From contig CAZSBF010000092.1 in NCBI GenBank assembly GCA_964605185.1, positions 1 through 16,530 of the forward strand: a stretch of DNA of 16,530 nt, in the 5' to 3' direction. The DNA comes from JACRIM01 sp964605185 (GTDB lineage Bacteria > Planctomycetota > Phycisphaerae > UBA1845 > UTPLA1). Under the pieces are notes generated by a model that was given only the letters and a program-made list of their open reading frames with translations, was not told the origin of the DNA and made no database searches. Positions 6,985 to 13,526 of this stretch are shown in pieces. Within the stretch, counting starts at the first letter, position 1. Each line of letters starts with the position of its first letter. Both the position numbers and the translations under genes were made by a program.

Positions 6985-8031
6985 CTATGGGATTGCACGG
7001 ATTCGATAGGACTGCGTCGAGTTGCCCACGCGGGAGAAATAGAGCCAGCGGTTGGCGCTGAGGTAGCGCGATTCGCTGCCCATCCCGTCGGAGTAGTCTT
7101 TGGTCGCGACTTCGGGCGACTCAAGAACTTTTTGCCACGTTTGCCCTTCATCGCGTGAGGCCAGCAGGCAGGCGCGCTGGCCGGCTCGCGAGACGGCGGT
7201 GCCCACGAAGACCTGACGAGCATCGGACACCGCGAACCACATGAATTGTGAGCTGACGTCGACGAGGCGCGTGCGTCCGCTGCTCTTGTCGATTGATTCG
7301 ACGCGGCCTGATTGATCGTCGCTGGCCCAGACGATGCTGTTCTGGCAGAAGGCGACGTCGGTGTGGCCCTGGTCGGGGCCGCTTTCAATTGTCTGCCACG
7401 TTGCGCCGCGATCGTCACTGACGGCCTGGCCGCGCGTCGGGCTGTCGCCATAGGCGATGTAGAGGCGCTTCACGCGATCATCCCAGCGGACGGTGTGGAT
7501 GTGGTGGTTGGCGGGGTCCTGCCAGACGGTGGTCCAGGTGTCGCCGCCGTCGGTGCTTTTGTAGAGCGTGGCGACGTGGGCGGCATCTTTGGTGTAATTA
7601 CCGGCGTAGAGATTGCCGGCGTCATCCTCATCCATGCGCCAGACGGGAATGTTCAGGCTGGTTTGATAGGTTCGGCCGTCATTGACTGATCGCACGAGCG
7701 GACGGCCGGTGGCGGAGGCAAAGATCGCACCGGTTTTCGATACGAACACGCAGCGCCCCCAGGTTTCGAAGGGCCGGCCCATGTGAAGGGGGATGGCGTC
7801 GTCGGTGTTGTCGTTGTATTTCCAGAGATTACCGGAGGGATGCAGAAGATAGACGTCGTTTCCACGGGCAAACGAGGCAGCGAAGGTGATGGGGAGCGGT
7901 TGGATTTCGAAGCCGGTGGTGTCCACCGGCGCTGCGGTCATGTCGGGGACGCCGAACGAGACGATTCCGCAACTGGTGACGAGTGGGAACAGCGCGAGGC
8001 AGACGAGCCGGCGCGAGCGTCGCAGAGTCAT
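6985..8031 (-). CDS. Asp-box (BNR) repeat lipoprotein, sialidase-like propeller fold
   Basis: A 348-residue protein of unknown substrate. A lipoprotein signal ends V18-T-S-C21, so it should be anchored in a membrane. Four Asp-box-like motifs (SxDxGxTW) are seen: SVNDGRTYQT (115-124, imperfect), STDGGDTWTT (159-168), SDDRGATWQT (205-214) and SRDEGQTWQK (292-301). These mark beta-hairpins of sialidase or photosystem-assembly-like propellers. I do not see the arginine triad or the RIP motif of true sialidases, so enzyme activity should not be assumed; a binding or scaffold role is possible. Start ATG 8031 has only a distant AGGA (about 11 bases upstream). It lies upstream of the peptidase and GH27 genes on the same strand, 106 bases away, and may belong to the same transcript. 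Confidence 0.85.
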   Translation of the reverse strand: MTLRRSRRLVCLALFPLVTSCGIVSFGVPDMTAAPVDTTGFEIQPLPITFAASFARGNDVYLLHPSGNLWKYNDNTDDAIPLHMGRPFETWGRCVFVSKTGAIFASATGRPLVRSVNDGRTYQTSLNIPVWRMDEDDAGNLYAGNYTKDAAHVATLYKSTDGGDTWTTVWQDPANHHIHTVRWDDRVKRLYIAYGDSPTRGQAVSDDRGATWQTIESGPDQGHTDVAFCQNSIVWASDDQSGRVESIDKSSGRTRLVDVSSQFMWFAVSDARQVFVGTAVSRAGQRACLLASRDEGQTWQKVLESPEVATKDYSDGMGSESRYLSANRWLYFSRVGNSTQSYRIRAIP

Positions 8032-8093
8032 GCGGGTGTGAATCCTGATTTCGATTCAGTTGCGCGAGGCGTGCTGGGTTTCGTGGCTGTCTC

Positions 8094-8099
8094 ATCATA
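8094..8099 (-). promoter_or_regulatory. Candidate -10 box for the Asp-box lipoprotein gene
   Basis: The minus-strand hexamer TATGAT matches the sigma-70 -10 consensus at 5 of 6 positions and would place the start site about 56 bases before ATG 8031. No good -35 hexamer is found at the usual distance, so this is weak. Confidence 0.25.
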
Positions 8100-8141
8100 G
8101 ACGAGCGCGGGAGATTTGTGGAAGGGGGAATGATTGGCGGG

Positions 8142-8188
8142 CCGGTTGCGGGCTTTTCCCGCGGGACGGTGAAGGTTACGCTAACCGG
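8142..8188 (+). promoter_or_regulatory. Nested inverted repeats in the leader of the OPT transporter gene
   Basis: An outer pair, CCGGTT (8142-8147) and AACCGG (8183-8188), encloses a GCGGG/CCCGC hairpin (8148-8152 and 8158-8162, loop CTTTT). A small palindrome, GGTTA-CGC-TAACC (8174-8186), overlaps the outer right arm, so two alternative folds are possible. It lies 60 bases before the start codon. A regulatory leader is conceivable, but I recognise no known riboswitch. Confidence 0.3.
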
Positions 8189-8235
8189 ATCGAGGGCGTC
8201 CAGTATGTGCGCCGCTCTGGTTCGCCTTTTCGCCT

Positions 8236-8241
8236 GAGGGA
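8236..8241 (+). promoter_or_regulatory. Ribosome binding site deciding the OPT start
   Basis: GAGGGA lies seven bases before ATG 8249. No comparable site supports the upstream in-frame starts, so it fixes the start of the transporter. Confidence 0.7.
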
Positions 8242-8248
8242 ACATCCC

Positions 8249-10375
8249 ATGTCCGACACAACCGTCAAGACGCGCCTCCCCGAAAACGCCTATCGCGAGT
8301 TGAAGCCCGGCGAGAGCTATGAGCCGATGGTGCCCGCGTCGGCGGTGGTGCCGGAGGTGACGATGCGGTCGATCGTCTTCGGCGTCGTGATGAACATCGT
8401 CTTCTCGATGGCGGCGACGTATCTTGCACTGAAGGTGGGGCAGGGGATTGAGACGGCGATTCCGATCTCAATTCTCGCCGTGGGGTTGTCGGGTTTTCTG
8501 ATCAAGACGGGACGGCGGCGCAGTTCGCTGCTGGAGAATGTCAACGTGGTGGCGCTGAGTACGACGTCAGGCATCGTGGCGGGCGGCACAGTGTTCACGA
8601 TGCCGGCGATCTACATCCTCGGGCTTGATAAGAGCCTGAACATGAGCAACACGCAGCTCTTTCTGCAAATCTCGCTCGTGCCGCTGATCGGCGCGGTGCT
8701 AGGCGTGGTTTTCCTTGTGCCGTTTCGCGGGTACTTCGTGCGCACGATGCATGGGAAGCTGCCCTTCCCTGAGGCGACGGCGACCAATGAAATTCTCGCG
8801 ACCGGCGCGGCGGGTGATTCGGGACAGGCGTGGGTGCTGATTTACTCCTTCTTTATTGCAATGGCCTACAACTTCGTGTCGGTCGCGATGCAGGTTTTTT
8901 CGACGGTGTTCACGACCGGTCATGCGGCGCTGACGGTTGGCAAGAAGACGCTGGAAGCCCTCGCGATTCCAAAACTGGAAGTCATGACGGAAAAGGTGAA
9001 GGCGGTCTTTCACCTTGATACCAGCGCGGCTTTTCTGGGGCTGGGGTTCATCATCGGTCTGCGCTATGCGACCATCATCGTGTGCGGTTCATTCCTGTCG
9101 TGCTTTGTGTTTGTGCCGCTCCTGGCGGGTCTGGATTTGCCCACGCTGCAAACGCTGAACCCAGCGATCAAGGGAACGTCGGCCGAGGCAATCTTCTTTT
9201 CGATCCCCCGCATCATCGGAATCGGCGGCATCTTCACGGCGGGACTTATCTCCATCATTAAAATGAGCAAGATCATTGTGCAGGCGCTTCGCGAAGCACT
9301 GGGTGGATTACTGAAGGGCGGCGCCGGGCAGGCGCCGGTGCGCACCGAGCACGACATTTCGTATGCATCGCTGGCGGTGCTGGGATTAATCGCCGTCGTG
9401 GTGATGTTTGTTTATTTCAGGATGGTGGTGTTGGCGGACACGCCGAATGCGACTCGGTTGTCGATCATTGCGACGCTGCTCGGCGTCGTGTTGTCGTTCC
9501 TGTTCACGACGGTGTCGGCGTGGGCGATTGCGATGATTTCGACGACTCCCCTCTCGGGCATGACCGTCACGACGATCATCATTACGGCCGTTGTCCTGCT
9601 CGGAGCCGGGCTGCCCAAGGGTGACAAGGCCATGTTGGCGGTGCTGCTGGTCGGCGGCGTGGTGTGTACGGCGCTTTCGATGGCGGGCACGATGGTCACG
9701 CAGTTCAAGATTGGATATTGGATCGGATCGACGCCCAAGTCGATCCAGTGGGCCGGCATCTTGTCTGCTGTTTTGGCGGCGGCGTTGGTGACGGGCACAC
9801 TGATGGTTCTTGCATACAAGCCGGGCTACATCAAGACGCCGGACACGCCGGATCCGCTCGCCGCGCCGCAGGCGAATCTGATGAAAAGTACGCTGGAGAG
9901 CTTCGTCGGGACAGGCCAGGTGCCGTGGTTGCTTTATGGTGTCGGTTCGGTGCTGGCGATCATCGTGAACTTCCTGGGGATTTCGCCGTTGGCGTTTATG
10001 CTCGGGATGTATCTGCCGATGGGAATCAACACGCCAATCCTGCTTGGCGCGATTGTCCAGGCGCTGGTCATCAAGAAATCGGGCGACGAGAAGCTGGACA
10101 AGGCTCGCAATGACAAGGGTGTGCTGGTTGCCTCAGGGTTGATCGCGGGAGCGGCGATTATCGATGTCCTCATCAATGCGCTGCGCATTGTCGACGGGAA
10201 GTGGTCGAATGATCGGATCATGTCGGCATTGGACGTCAGTCGAAGGCTGCTGGACGGTGGTTGGACGCCCGAGTCCCTTGTCCGATTCGCCAATTGGGGC
10301 GGCTTGATCGGGTTCACCGCGTTGTGTTTGTTTGTTTATGTGGACTGCCGACGGGCCAAGGTGGTGGCGCAATAG
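8249..10375 (+). CDS. OPT-family (oligopeptide transporter) membrane protein
   Basis: A 708-residue integral inner-membrane protein, expected to import oligopeptides or metal-chelate complexes by secondary (proton-coupled) transport. About 15-17 hydrophobic segments span the length, for example about 39-63, 67-85, 139-160, 196-215, 318-338, 371-391, 404-428, 461-483, 500-522, 556-600 and 685-698. The signature LPFPEATATNEIL (171-183) matches the L-P-F-P-E-[GA]-x-A motif of prokaryotic OPT proteins. Length is normal for the family. The frame is open upstream to 8060, but ATG 8249 is preferred because GAGGGA (8236-8241) stands seven bases before it and the upstream extension is basic and unlike the family. 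It is divergent from the exported peptidase group, which fits peptide uptake. Substrate (peptide or metal chelate) is not determinable here. Confidence 0.9.
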   Translation: MSDTTVKTRLPENAYRELKPGESYEPMVPASAVVPEVTMRSIVFGVVMNIVFSMAATYLALKVGQGIETAIPISILAVGLSGFLIKTGRRRSSLLENVNVVALSTTSGIVAGGTVFTMPAIYILGLDKSLNMSNTQLFLQISLVPLIGAVLGVVFLVPFRGYFVRTMHGKLPFPEATATNEILATGAAGDSGQAWVLIYSFFIAMAYNFVSVAMQVFSTVFTTGHAALTVGKKTLEALAIPKLEVMTEKVKAVFHLDTSAAFLGLGFIIGLRYATIIVCGSFLSCFVFVPLLAGLDLPTLQTLNPAIKGTSAEAIFFSIPRIIGIGGIFTAGLISIIKMSKIIVQALREALGGLLKGGAGQAPVRTEHDISYASLAVLGLIAVVVMFVYFRMVVLADTPNATRLSIIATLLGVVLSFLFTTVSAWAIAMISTTPLSGMTVTTIIITAVVLLGAGLPKGDKAMLAVLLVGGVVCTALSMAGTMVTQFKIGYWIGSTPKSIQWAGILSAVLAAALVTGTLMVLAYKPGYIKTPDTPDPLAAPQANLMKSTLESFVGTGQVPWLLYGVGSVLAIIVNFLGISPLAFMLGMYLPMGINTPILLGAIVQALVIKKSGDEKLDKARNDKGVLVASGLIAGAAIIDVLINALRIVDGKWSNDRIMSALDVSRRLLDGGWTPESLVRFANWGGLIGFTALCLFVYVDCRRAKVVAQ

Positions 10376-10384
10376 GCGCGAAGC

Positions 10385-11485
10385 TTAGAGCACGGCAGAG
10401 ATGAGCTGAGTGATCGCGTCGGTTTCGACGGACGCGGTGACGGCGGCGGTGGTGGCCGAGGTCGGCCAGCGCCAGGGGATTCTCTTTTGTGGCGTGTCGG
10501 CGTTGGTCCAGCCGGGGTCGCCGTGCAGGCGTTGGTAGATCTCCGGGCGCCAGCGCTGGAGCGCGGCGGCGACGGGGGCGCGGAGGCGAAGGCGCGTGGG
10601 GAATTCGTGGGGGACGAAGCCGAGGGATTGCTTGAAGGCCTCGAGCGTGGGGATTCCGCTGACCATTGAGTAGTGCGCGTGCGAGAGGCCGCGCTGCTTC
10701 GCGGCGACGAGGGCGGCGAAGATCATGGAATCGTTCGGGCGATTTTGCAGACGCTGCGTGTGCGAGGCGACGGTGTCGATGTAGAGCGTGTCATCGATGC
10801 AGCGCACGATCATCCAGGCGCAGAGGGCGCGGTCCTGCCGCGGGTCGCGGGCGGTGATGAGGGTCGTGCCCGGCCAACGGTCCAATTCGGCGAAGCTCGC
10901 GGCGAATTCACCCGGCCCCATGGGGCGGTTCCAGCCGGTGCGGGCGACGTGCTCGTTCCAGACGTCGAGCGCCTCGTCGATGACACACACATCGGCCGGC
11001 GATTCGATGGTGATCTCCAGTTCGCGAAGGCCGCGGGCAACGGCGCGGCGCTTGGCGGGCGCCACGGAGTTCAACGCATAATTCTCAAGCCGCCAGATGG
11101 TGTTCATCCGCACGCACGAATCGGCGAGGTCCTGCAGGATCGGCCATTGCCAGCCGAGCAGGGCCCAGTGCGGGGCGCGCTCGGGCGCTTCGACGATCGG
11201 GCGGAAAAACGTGACGGGCCACGCGAAGCCGGGTTTGACGCGATACCACCAGCGGCCGGTGCGGTCGTCGAAGAAGGGTTTGCTGTAGCCGCCAAACGGA
11301 GCGAGTCCGTTGAAGTACCACCAGAATTCGTTGCGCGACGAGGCGAGGGCGGCGCGGCAATAGCGCTCTTCGGAGGTTCGGGCGAGGCGCAGCGCGGGGA
11401 ACTCCAGGCGCGGATTCAGATCGGCCGCCACAAGGGCGGGGACGACGCGCGGAGATTCTTCGACGTTGGCGGGGTAGGTCGGCAC
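10385..11485 (-). CDS. FemAB/GNAT-like (Acetyltransf_6 type) N-acyltransferase
   Basis: Roughly 366 residues from GTG 11485, or 372 from ATG 11503. The second half reads as the GNAT fold found in FemAB-like and BioF2-like proteins: ALCAWMIVRCIDDTLYIDTVAS (about 226-247 counted from ATG), then NDSMIFAALVAAKQRGLSHAHY, then the terminal signature LEAFKQSLGFVPHEF (about 287-301), which corresponds to the 'L..FK..FG' strand-helix of the family. Such proteins transfer acyl or aminoacyl groups to amines, for example in peptidoglycan or extracellular polysaccharide synthesis; the acceptor here is unknown. The N-terminal part (WWYFNGLAPFGGY, WWYRVKPGFAWPV) is rich in aromatic residues. GTG is chosen because GGAGGG (11498-11493) stands seven bases before it; neither ATG has a Shine-Dalgarno. 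The gene lies downstream of the YceH-like gene and converges on the OPT gene with nine bases between stops. Confidence 0.7.
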   Translation of the reverse strand: MPTYPANVEESPRVVPALVAADLNPRLEFPALRLARTSEERYCRAALASSRNEFWWYFNGLAPFGGYSKPFFDDRTGRWWYRVKPGFAWPVTFFRPIVEAPERAPHWALLGWQWPILQDLADSCVRMNTIWRLENYALNSVAPAKRRAVARGLRELEITIESPADVCVIDEALDVWNEHVARTGWNRPMGPGEFAASFAELDRWPGTTLITARDPRQDRALCAWMIVRCIDDTLYIDTVASHTQRLQNRPNDSMIFAALVAAKQRGLSHAHYSMVSGIPTLEAFKQSLGFVPHEFPTRLRLRAPVAAALQRWRPEIYQRLHGDPGWTNADTPQKRIPWRWPTSATTAAVTASVETDAITQLISAVL

Positions 11486-11492
11486 CCGTGGG

Positions 11493-11498
11493 CCCTCC
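11493..11498 (-). promoter_or_regulatory. Ribosome binding site favouring a GTG start
   Basis: GGAGGG on the minus strand lies seven bases before GTG 11485. The site falls inside the first codons of the longer ATG 11503 version, which itself has no Shine-Dalgarno. Confidence 0.55.
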
Positions 11499-11665
11499 AT
11501 CATGGGAAGGTCGGCCCGCCGAGAAAGTCACTTAATGCTCACCGGGGCGCGGTGATACGCTAAATTTGGAGTCGTCTTGGAGGCATTGTGGAAACAAGAG
11601 AGGACAGTGATTCGCGGACGTGCGGCGGACGATCCGGGAAGAACCTCAGTCCGGAAAGGACTTGA
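11499..11665 (-). other. Spacer between YceH-like and FemAB-like genes
   Basis: About 160 bases with no gene. A small hairpin (AGTCC 11648-11652, GGACT 11658-11662) sits just after the YceH stop but is too short and lacks a T-run, so it is a poor terminator. I could not identify a convincing promoter for the FemAB-like gene. Confidence 0.4.
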
Positions 11666-12340
11666 TTATTGGATCACGCCGGCGGCGCGGAGCTTTTCGC
11701 GTAGTGAGGCGACGTCGGCCTTGAGCGCGGCGACTTCGGCTTCGAGTTCATCGAGCCGCGAGGCCGACGGTGCGGGTGGTGCGGCATGGGTGGGCGTGGT
11801 TGTTGATACGCACCCGGCGTGAGACGGCACGTTGTCGGCGACCGGCCCGCCGAGCAGTTGAGCAAAGCGCGTGGCCGACTGGCCGGGTTGTCGGGCGAGT
11901 TCCCGAACCATCGGCGGGTCCGTGCGTTCGAGTTCGGCGAGCACTTCGCGCACGTAATCCGTCGCTTCCAGCCGTGTCATTCGCGAGGCGTTGGTGCGAA
12001 GCTCGCCGATGGTCTGCGGCCCGCGAATCATCAGCTCGGCCATGATGGCCTTTTGCGGCGTGGACCAGTTGAAACGTTTCTCCACTTCGTGGCGAAACTT
12101 GTTCGAGCGCGAGCCGGGCTCGGGCGGGGCGATGGTCACGAGTTGCCACTGTTGCAGCGTGTGAACGGCGGCGGCGATGTCGCCTTCGGGCAGGGTGAGG
12201 ACGGGGTGGCGGTTGTTCTTCTGATTGCAGGCCGCGGTGATGCTGTTGAGCGTCATCGGGTAGGACTGCGGAACGGCCATGGCCTTCTCGATGAGGACGC
12301 CGAGCACGCGGATTTCGATGGGGTTCAGTTCGATGGCCAT
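11666..12340 (-). CDS. YceH-family protein (DUF480/UPF0502)
   Basis: A 224-residue cytoplasmic protein closely resembling E. coli YceH in motifs and length. Two winged-helix modules are expected (about 1-80 and 90-165). Diagnostic segments are LNPIEIRVLGVLIEKA (5-20), the ITAACNQKNNRHPV segment (34-47), LMIRGPQTIGELRTNASRM (103-121) and VRELARQPGQSATRFAQLL (145-163). A Pro/Thr/Ala linker leads to a C-terminal coiled coil (SRLDELEAEVAALKADVASL, 194-213), also as in YceH. The molecular role of the family is not established; winged helices suggest nucleic-acid or protein binding. ATG 12340 is chosen because MAIELNPIE aligns with the start of the family; the longer frame starts at a TTG in an inverted repeat. 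No clear Shine-Dalgarno is seen. The FemAB-like gene follows after about 160-180 bases. Confidence 0.92.
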   Translation of the reverse strand: MAIELNPIEIRVLGVLIEKAMAVPQSYPMTLNSITAACNQKNNRHPVLTLPEGDIAAAVHTLQQWQLVTIAPPEPGSRSNKFRHEVEKRFNWSTPQKAIMAELMIRGPQTIGELRTNASRMTRLEATDYVREVLAELERTDPPMVRELARQPGQSATRFAQLLGGPVADNVPSHAGCVSTTTPTHAAPPAPSASRLDELEAEVAALKADVASLREKLRAAGVIQ

Positions 12341-12381
12341 GGGATATCGGTCGCGTATGAAGGCACGATACGAGCCGCGCT

Positions 12382-12429
12382 GCGCAAGCAAGCGGTTATG
12401 CGACTCGCGGGAAAAGCCCTTGCTTGCGC
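12382..12429. repeat. 11-bp perfect inverted repeat GCGCAAGCAAG / CTTGCTTGCGC
   Basis: Arms at 12382-12392 and 12419-12429 enclose 26 bases that include a run of GCGGGAAAAGCC. Its position, 40-90 bases upstream of the YceH-like start, would put it in that gene's promoter or leader. Similar GCTTGCGC-rich strings are, from memory, common between planctomycete genes, so it may be a dispersed palindromic element. Confidence 0.6.
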
Positions 12430-12603
12430 GCGGGCCTCGTTGTGGCTGTACCGATTCGTCCGTTCCACAACCAGCGTGTCATCCGCCTTCGTTAGCGGAC
12501 TCGCCACTTTCACTTCGCATCGTACCCCGGGACTTCCAAGGTCGCCACGTTACCGGCAAGGGCCGCGAATGTGTTGGAGCGTGGTGGGTTGTCGGCGGGC
12601 GTG

Positions 12604-12640
12604 GATTGATTCGCCAATTTCACGAGCCATAGAATCAATC
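12604..12640 (+). promoter_or_regulatory. Candidate promoter embedded in a 9-bp perfect inverted repeat
   Basis: TTGATT (12606-12611) and TAGAAT (12630-12635) are 18 bases apart and match the sigma-70 -35 (4 of 6) and -10 (5 of 6). Both hexamers lie within arms of a perfect inverted repeat, GATTGATTC (12604-12612) and GAATCAATC (12632-12640). A dimeric regulator bound here would cover the promoter, so it may be an operator. The start site would be near 12642, giving a leader of about 80 bases for the lipoprotein gene at 12723. Confidence 0.4.
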
Positions 12641-12680
12641 ACACGGCGCGGGCGACCGCGTCGTGAGGGGGTGTCGGCGT

Positions 12681-12696
12681 CGCGCCTTAGGGCGCG
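12681..12696 (+). promoter_or_regulatory. Leader hairpin before the hydrolase-like lipoprotein gene
   Basis: CGCGCC (12681-12686), loop TTAG, GGCGCG (12691-12696) form a perfect 6-bp GC stem. It ends about 15 bases before the GGGGGAAG stretch that serves as ribosome binding site. It could influence translation; no known class is recognised. Confidence 0.35.
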
Positions 12697-12722
12697 GCGC
12701 CGCTTCTTATGGGGGAAGATAC

Positions 12723-13526
12723 ATGAATCGCTTTTACACATCACGTTGCGCGCTCGGTCTCGTCGCCGCGCTGGGCATGTTCGCCGCGGTCGGCTGTCAT
12801 CAGCCGGAGAAGTGGACGTACACCGGCCCGCGCGTCTATCTGATCGCCGGGACCGAGTGTGAGAATTCGGAAGGTCTCGCCGAGATTCGCCATGAACTCG
12901 CCAAGCGCGAGATCAATGCGAAGGTCTATTACCCGGACAACTGGCTGAAGATCGTGGTCGATATCGACTCCAAGCCGGATGAGGAAGTGATCCTCGTCGG
13001 CCACGGCCACGGCGCATTCCTCGCGACACAGGTCGTGCGGCACTACGCCCAGGAACACAAGACCAAATTCATCGAGGCCGTGTTCACGGTCGATGCGTTT
13101 AACAAAGACTGGCCTCACAACGCCGAGGAGAACGGCGACAACGAGGACGAACACTGCAAGCCGATGAACACGCCGATCGGCCACAACGCACTGAAGGTTC
13201 GCAACTACAACCAGACCAACCCCGATTCGAAGCATTGGGGCAGCGATCTGGTCTCCACGCGGGCGTCGAATCTGGCGCCGACGCATCCGTACTATTGGTA
13301 TGACGATTATTGGGATCGCCGGCCGGTGACGGGGCAGGTGCTCAAGAGCGAGATCGACGGCGTCACGCACGAAACGATGGACAATCAGAAGGAACTGGTG
13401 GATCGGCTGACGACGATGTGCCGACGGGCGGCGCTCTCGCCATTCCACTACACGCCGCCGTATCATCACCCCGATGTCGCGAAGGGACCGGCGAAACAAG
13501 CGAAGCGAAAGCCCGGCAAGGCCTGA
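12723..13526 (+). CDS. Lipoprotein with alpha/beta-hydrolase fold, nucleophile Ser replaced by Gly
   Basis: A 267-residue protein with a lipoprotein signal ending A22-V-G-C25. The order of elements matches small lipase-like alpha/beta hydrolases of planctomycetes and proteobacteria: first strand RVYLIAG (37-43), helix with GLAEIRHELAKREINAKVYY, a nucleophile-elbow strand EEVILVGHGHGAFLA (87-101), strand AVFTVDAF with D124, NYNQTN (161-166), and a late histidine H216 in IDGVTHETMDNQ. Asp and His are where the family has its catalytic residues, but the elbow reads G93-H-G95-H-G97 instead of G-H-S-x-G, so the serine is missing. It may be a pseudoenzyme or binding protein. ATG 12723 is chosen because it begins the signal peptide and follows GGGGGAAG; the open frame upstream has no signal. 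It overlaps the next gene by 53 bases. Confidence 0.8.
   Translation: MNRFYTSRCALGLVAALGMFAAVGCHQPEKWTYTGPRVYLIAGTECENSEGLAEIRHELAKREINAKVYYPDNWLKIVVDIDSKPDEEVILVGHGHGAFLATQVVRHYAQEHKTKFIEAVFTVDAFNKDWPHNAEENGDNEDEHCKPMNTPIGHNALKVRNYNQTNPDSKHWGSDLVSTRASNLAPTHPYYWYDDYWDRRPVTGQVLKSEIDGVTHETMDNQKELVDRLTTMCRRAALSPFHYTPPYHHPDVAKGPAKQAKRKPGKA

Larger units (their letters stand above)
12341..12722. other. Divergent intergenic region with several inverted repeats
   Basis: This 382-base gap separates the YceH-like gene (-) and the hydrolase-like lipoprotein gene (+). No credible gene is seen; reading frames crossing it lack family resemblance. It holds an 11-bp inverted repeat (12382-12429), a 7-bp one (GTTGTGG 12439-12445, CCACAAC 12465-12471), a short TCCGC/GCGGA pair (12482-12499), a 9-bp one coinciding with a candidate promoter (12604-12640), and a leader hairpin (12681-12696). 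Confidence 0.6.

Noticed and set aside
6879..7451. N-terminal extension of the S9 peptidase frame up to 7451
   Set aside because: The extension overlaps the Asp-box gene on the same strand, is rich in Arg/Pro/Ser/Ala without family resemblance, and would bury the signal peptide. ATG 6878 has a proper Shine-Dalgarno.
6985..8031. Assigning true sialidase activity to the Asp-box lipoprotein
   Set aside because: Asp-boxes alone occur in many non-enzymatic propellers; I could not find the arginine triad, RIP motif or Tyr/Glu pair of sialidases.
11577..11822. 81-residue plus-strand frame starting with TTG between the FemAB-like and YceH-like genes
   Set aside because: The second half is antisense to the YceH coiled coil, giving a low-complexity Ser/Ala run; rare start codon and no family resemblance.
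11819..12722. Long plus-strand frame running from inside the YceH gene toward 12862
   Set aside because: It is antisense to YceH, then crosses inverted repeats, and finally overlaps the lipoprotein in another frame; no domain is recognisable.
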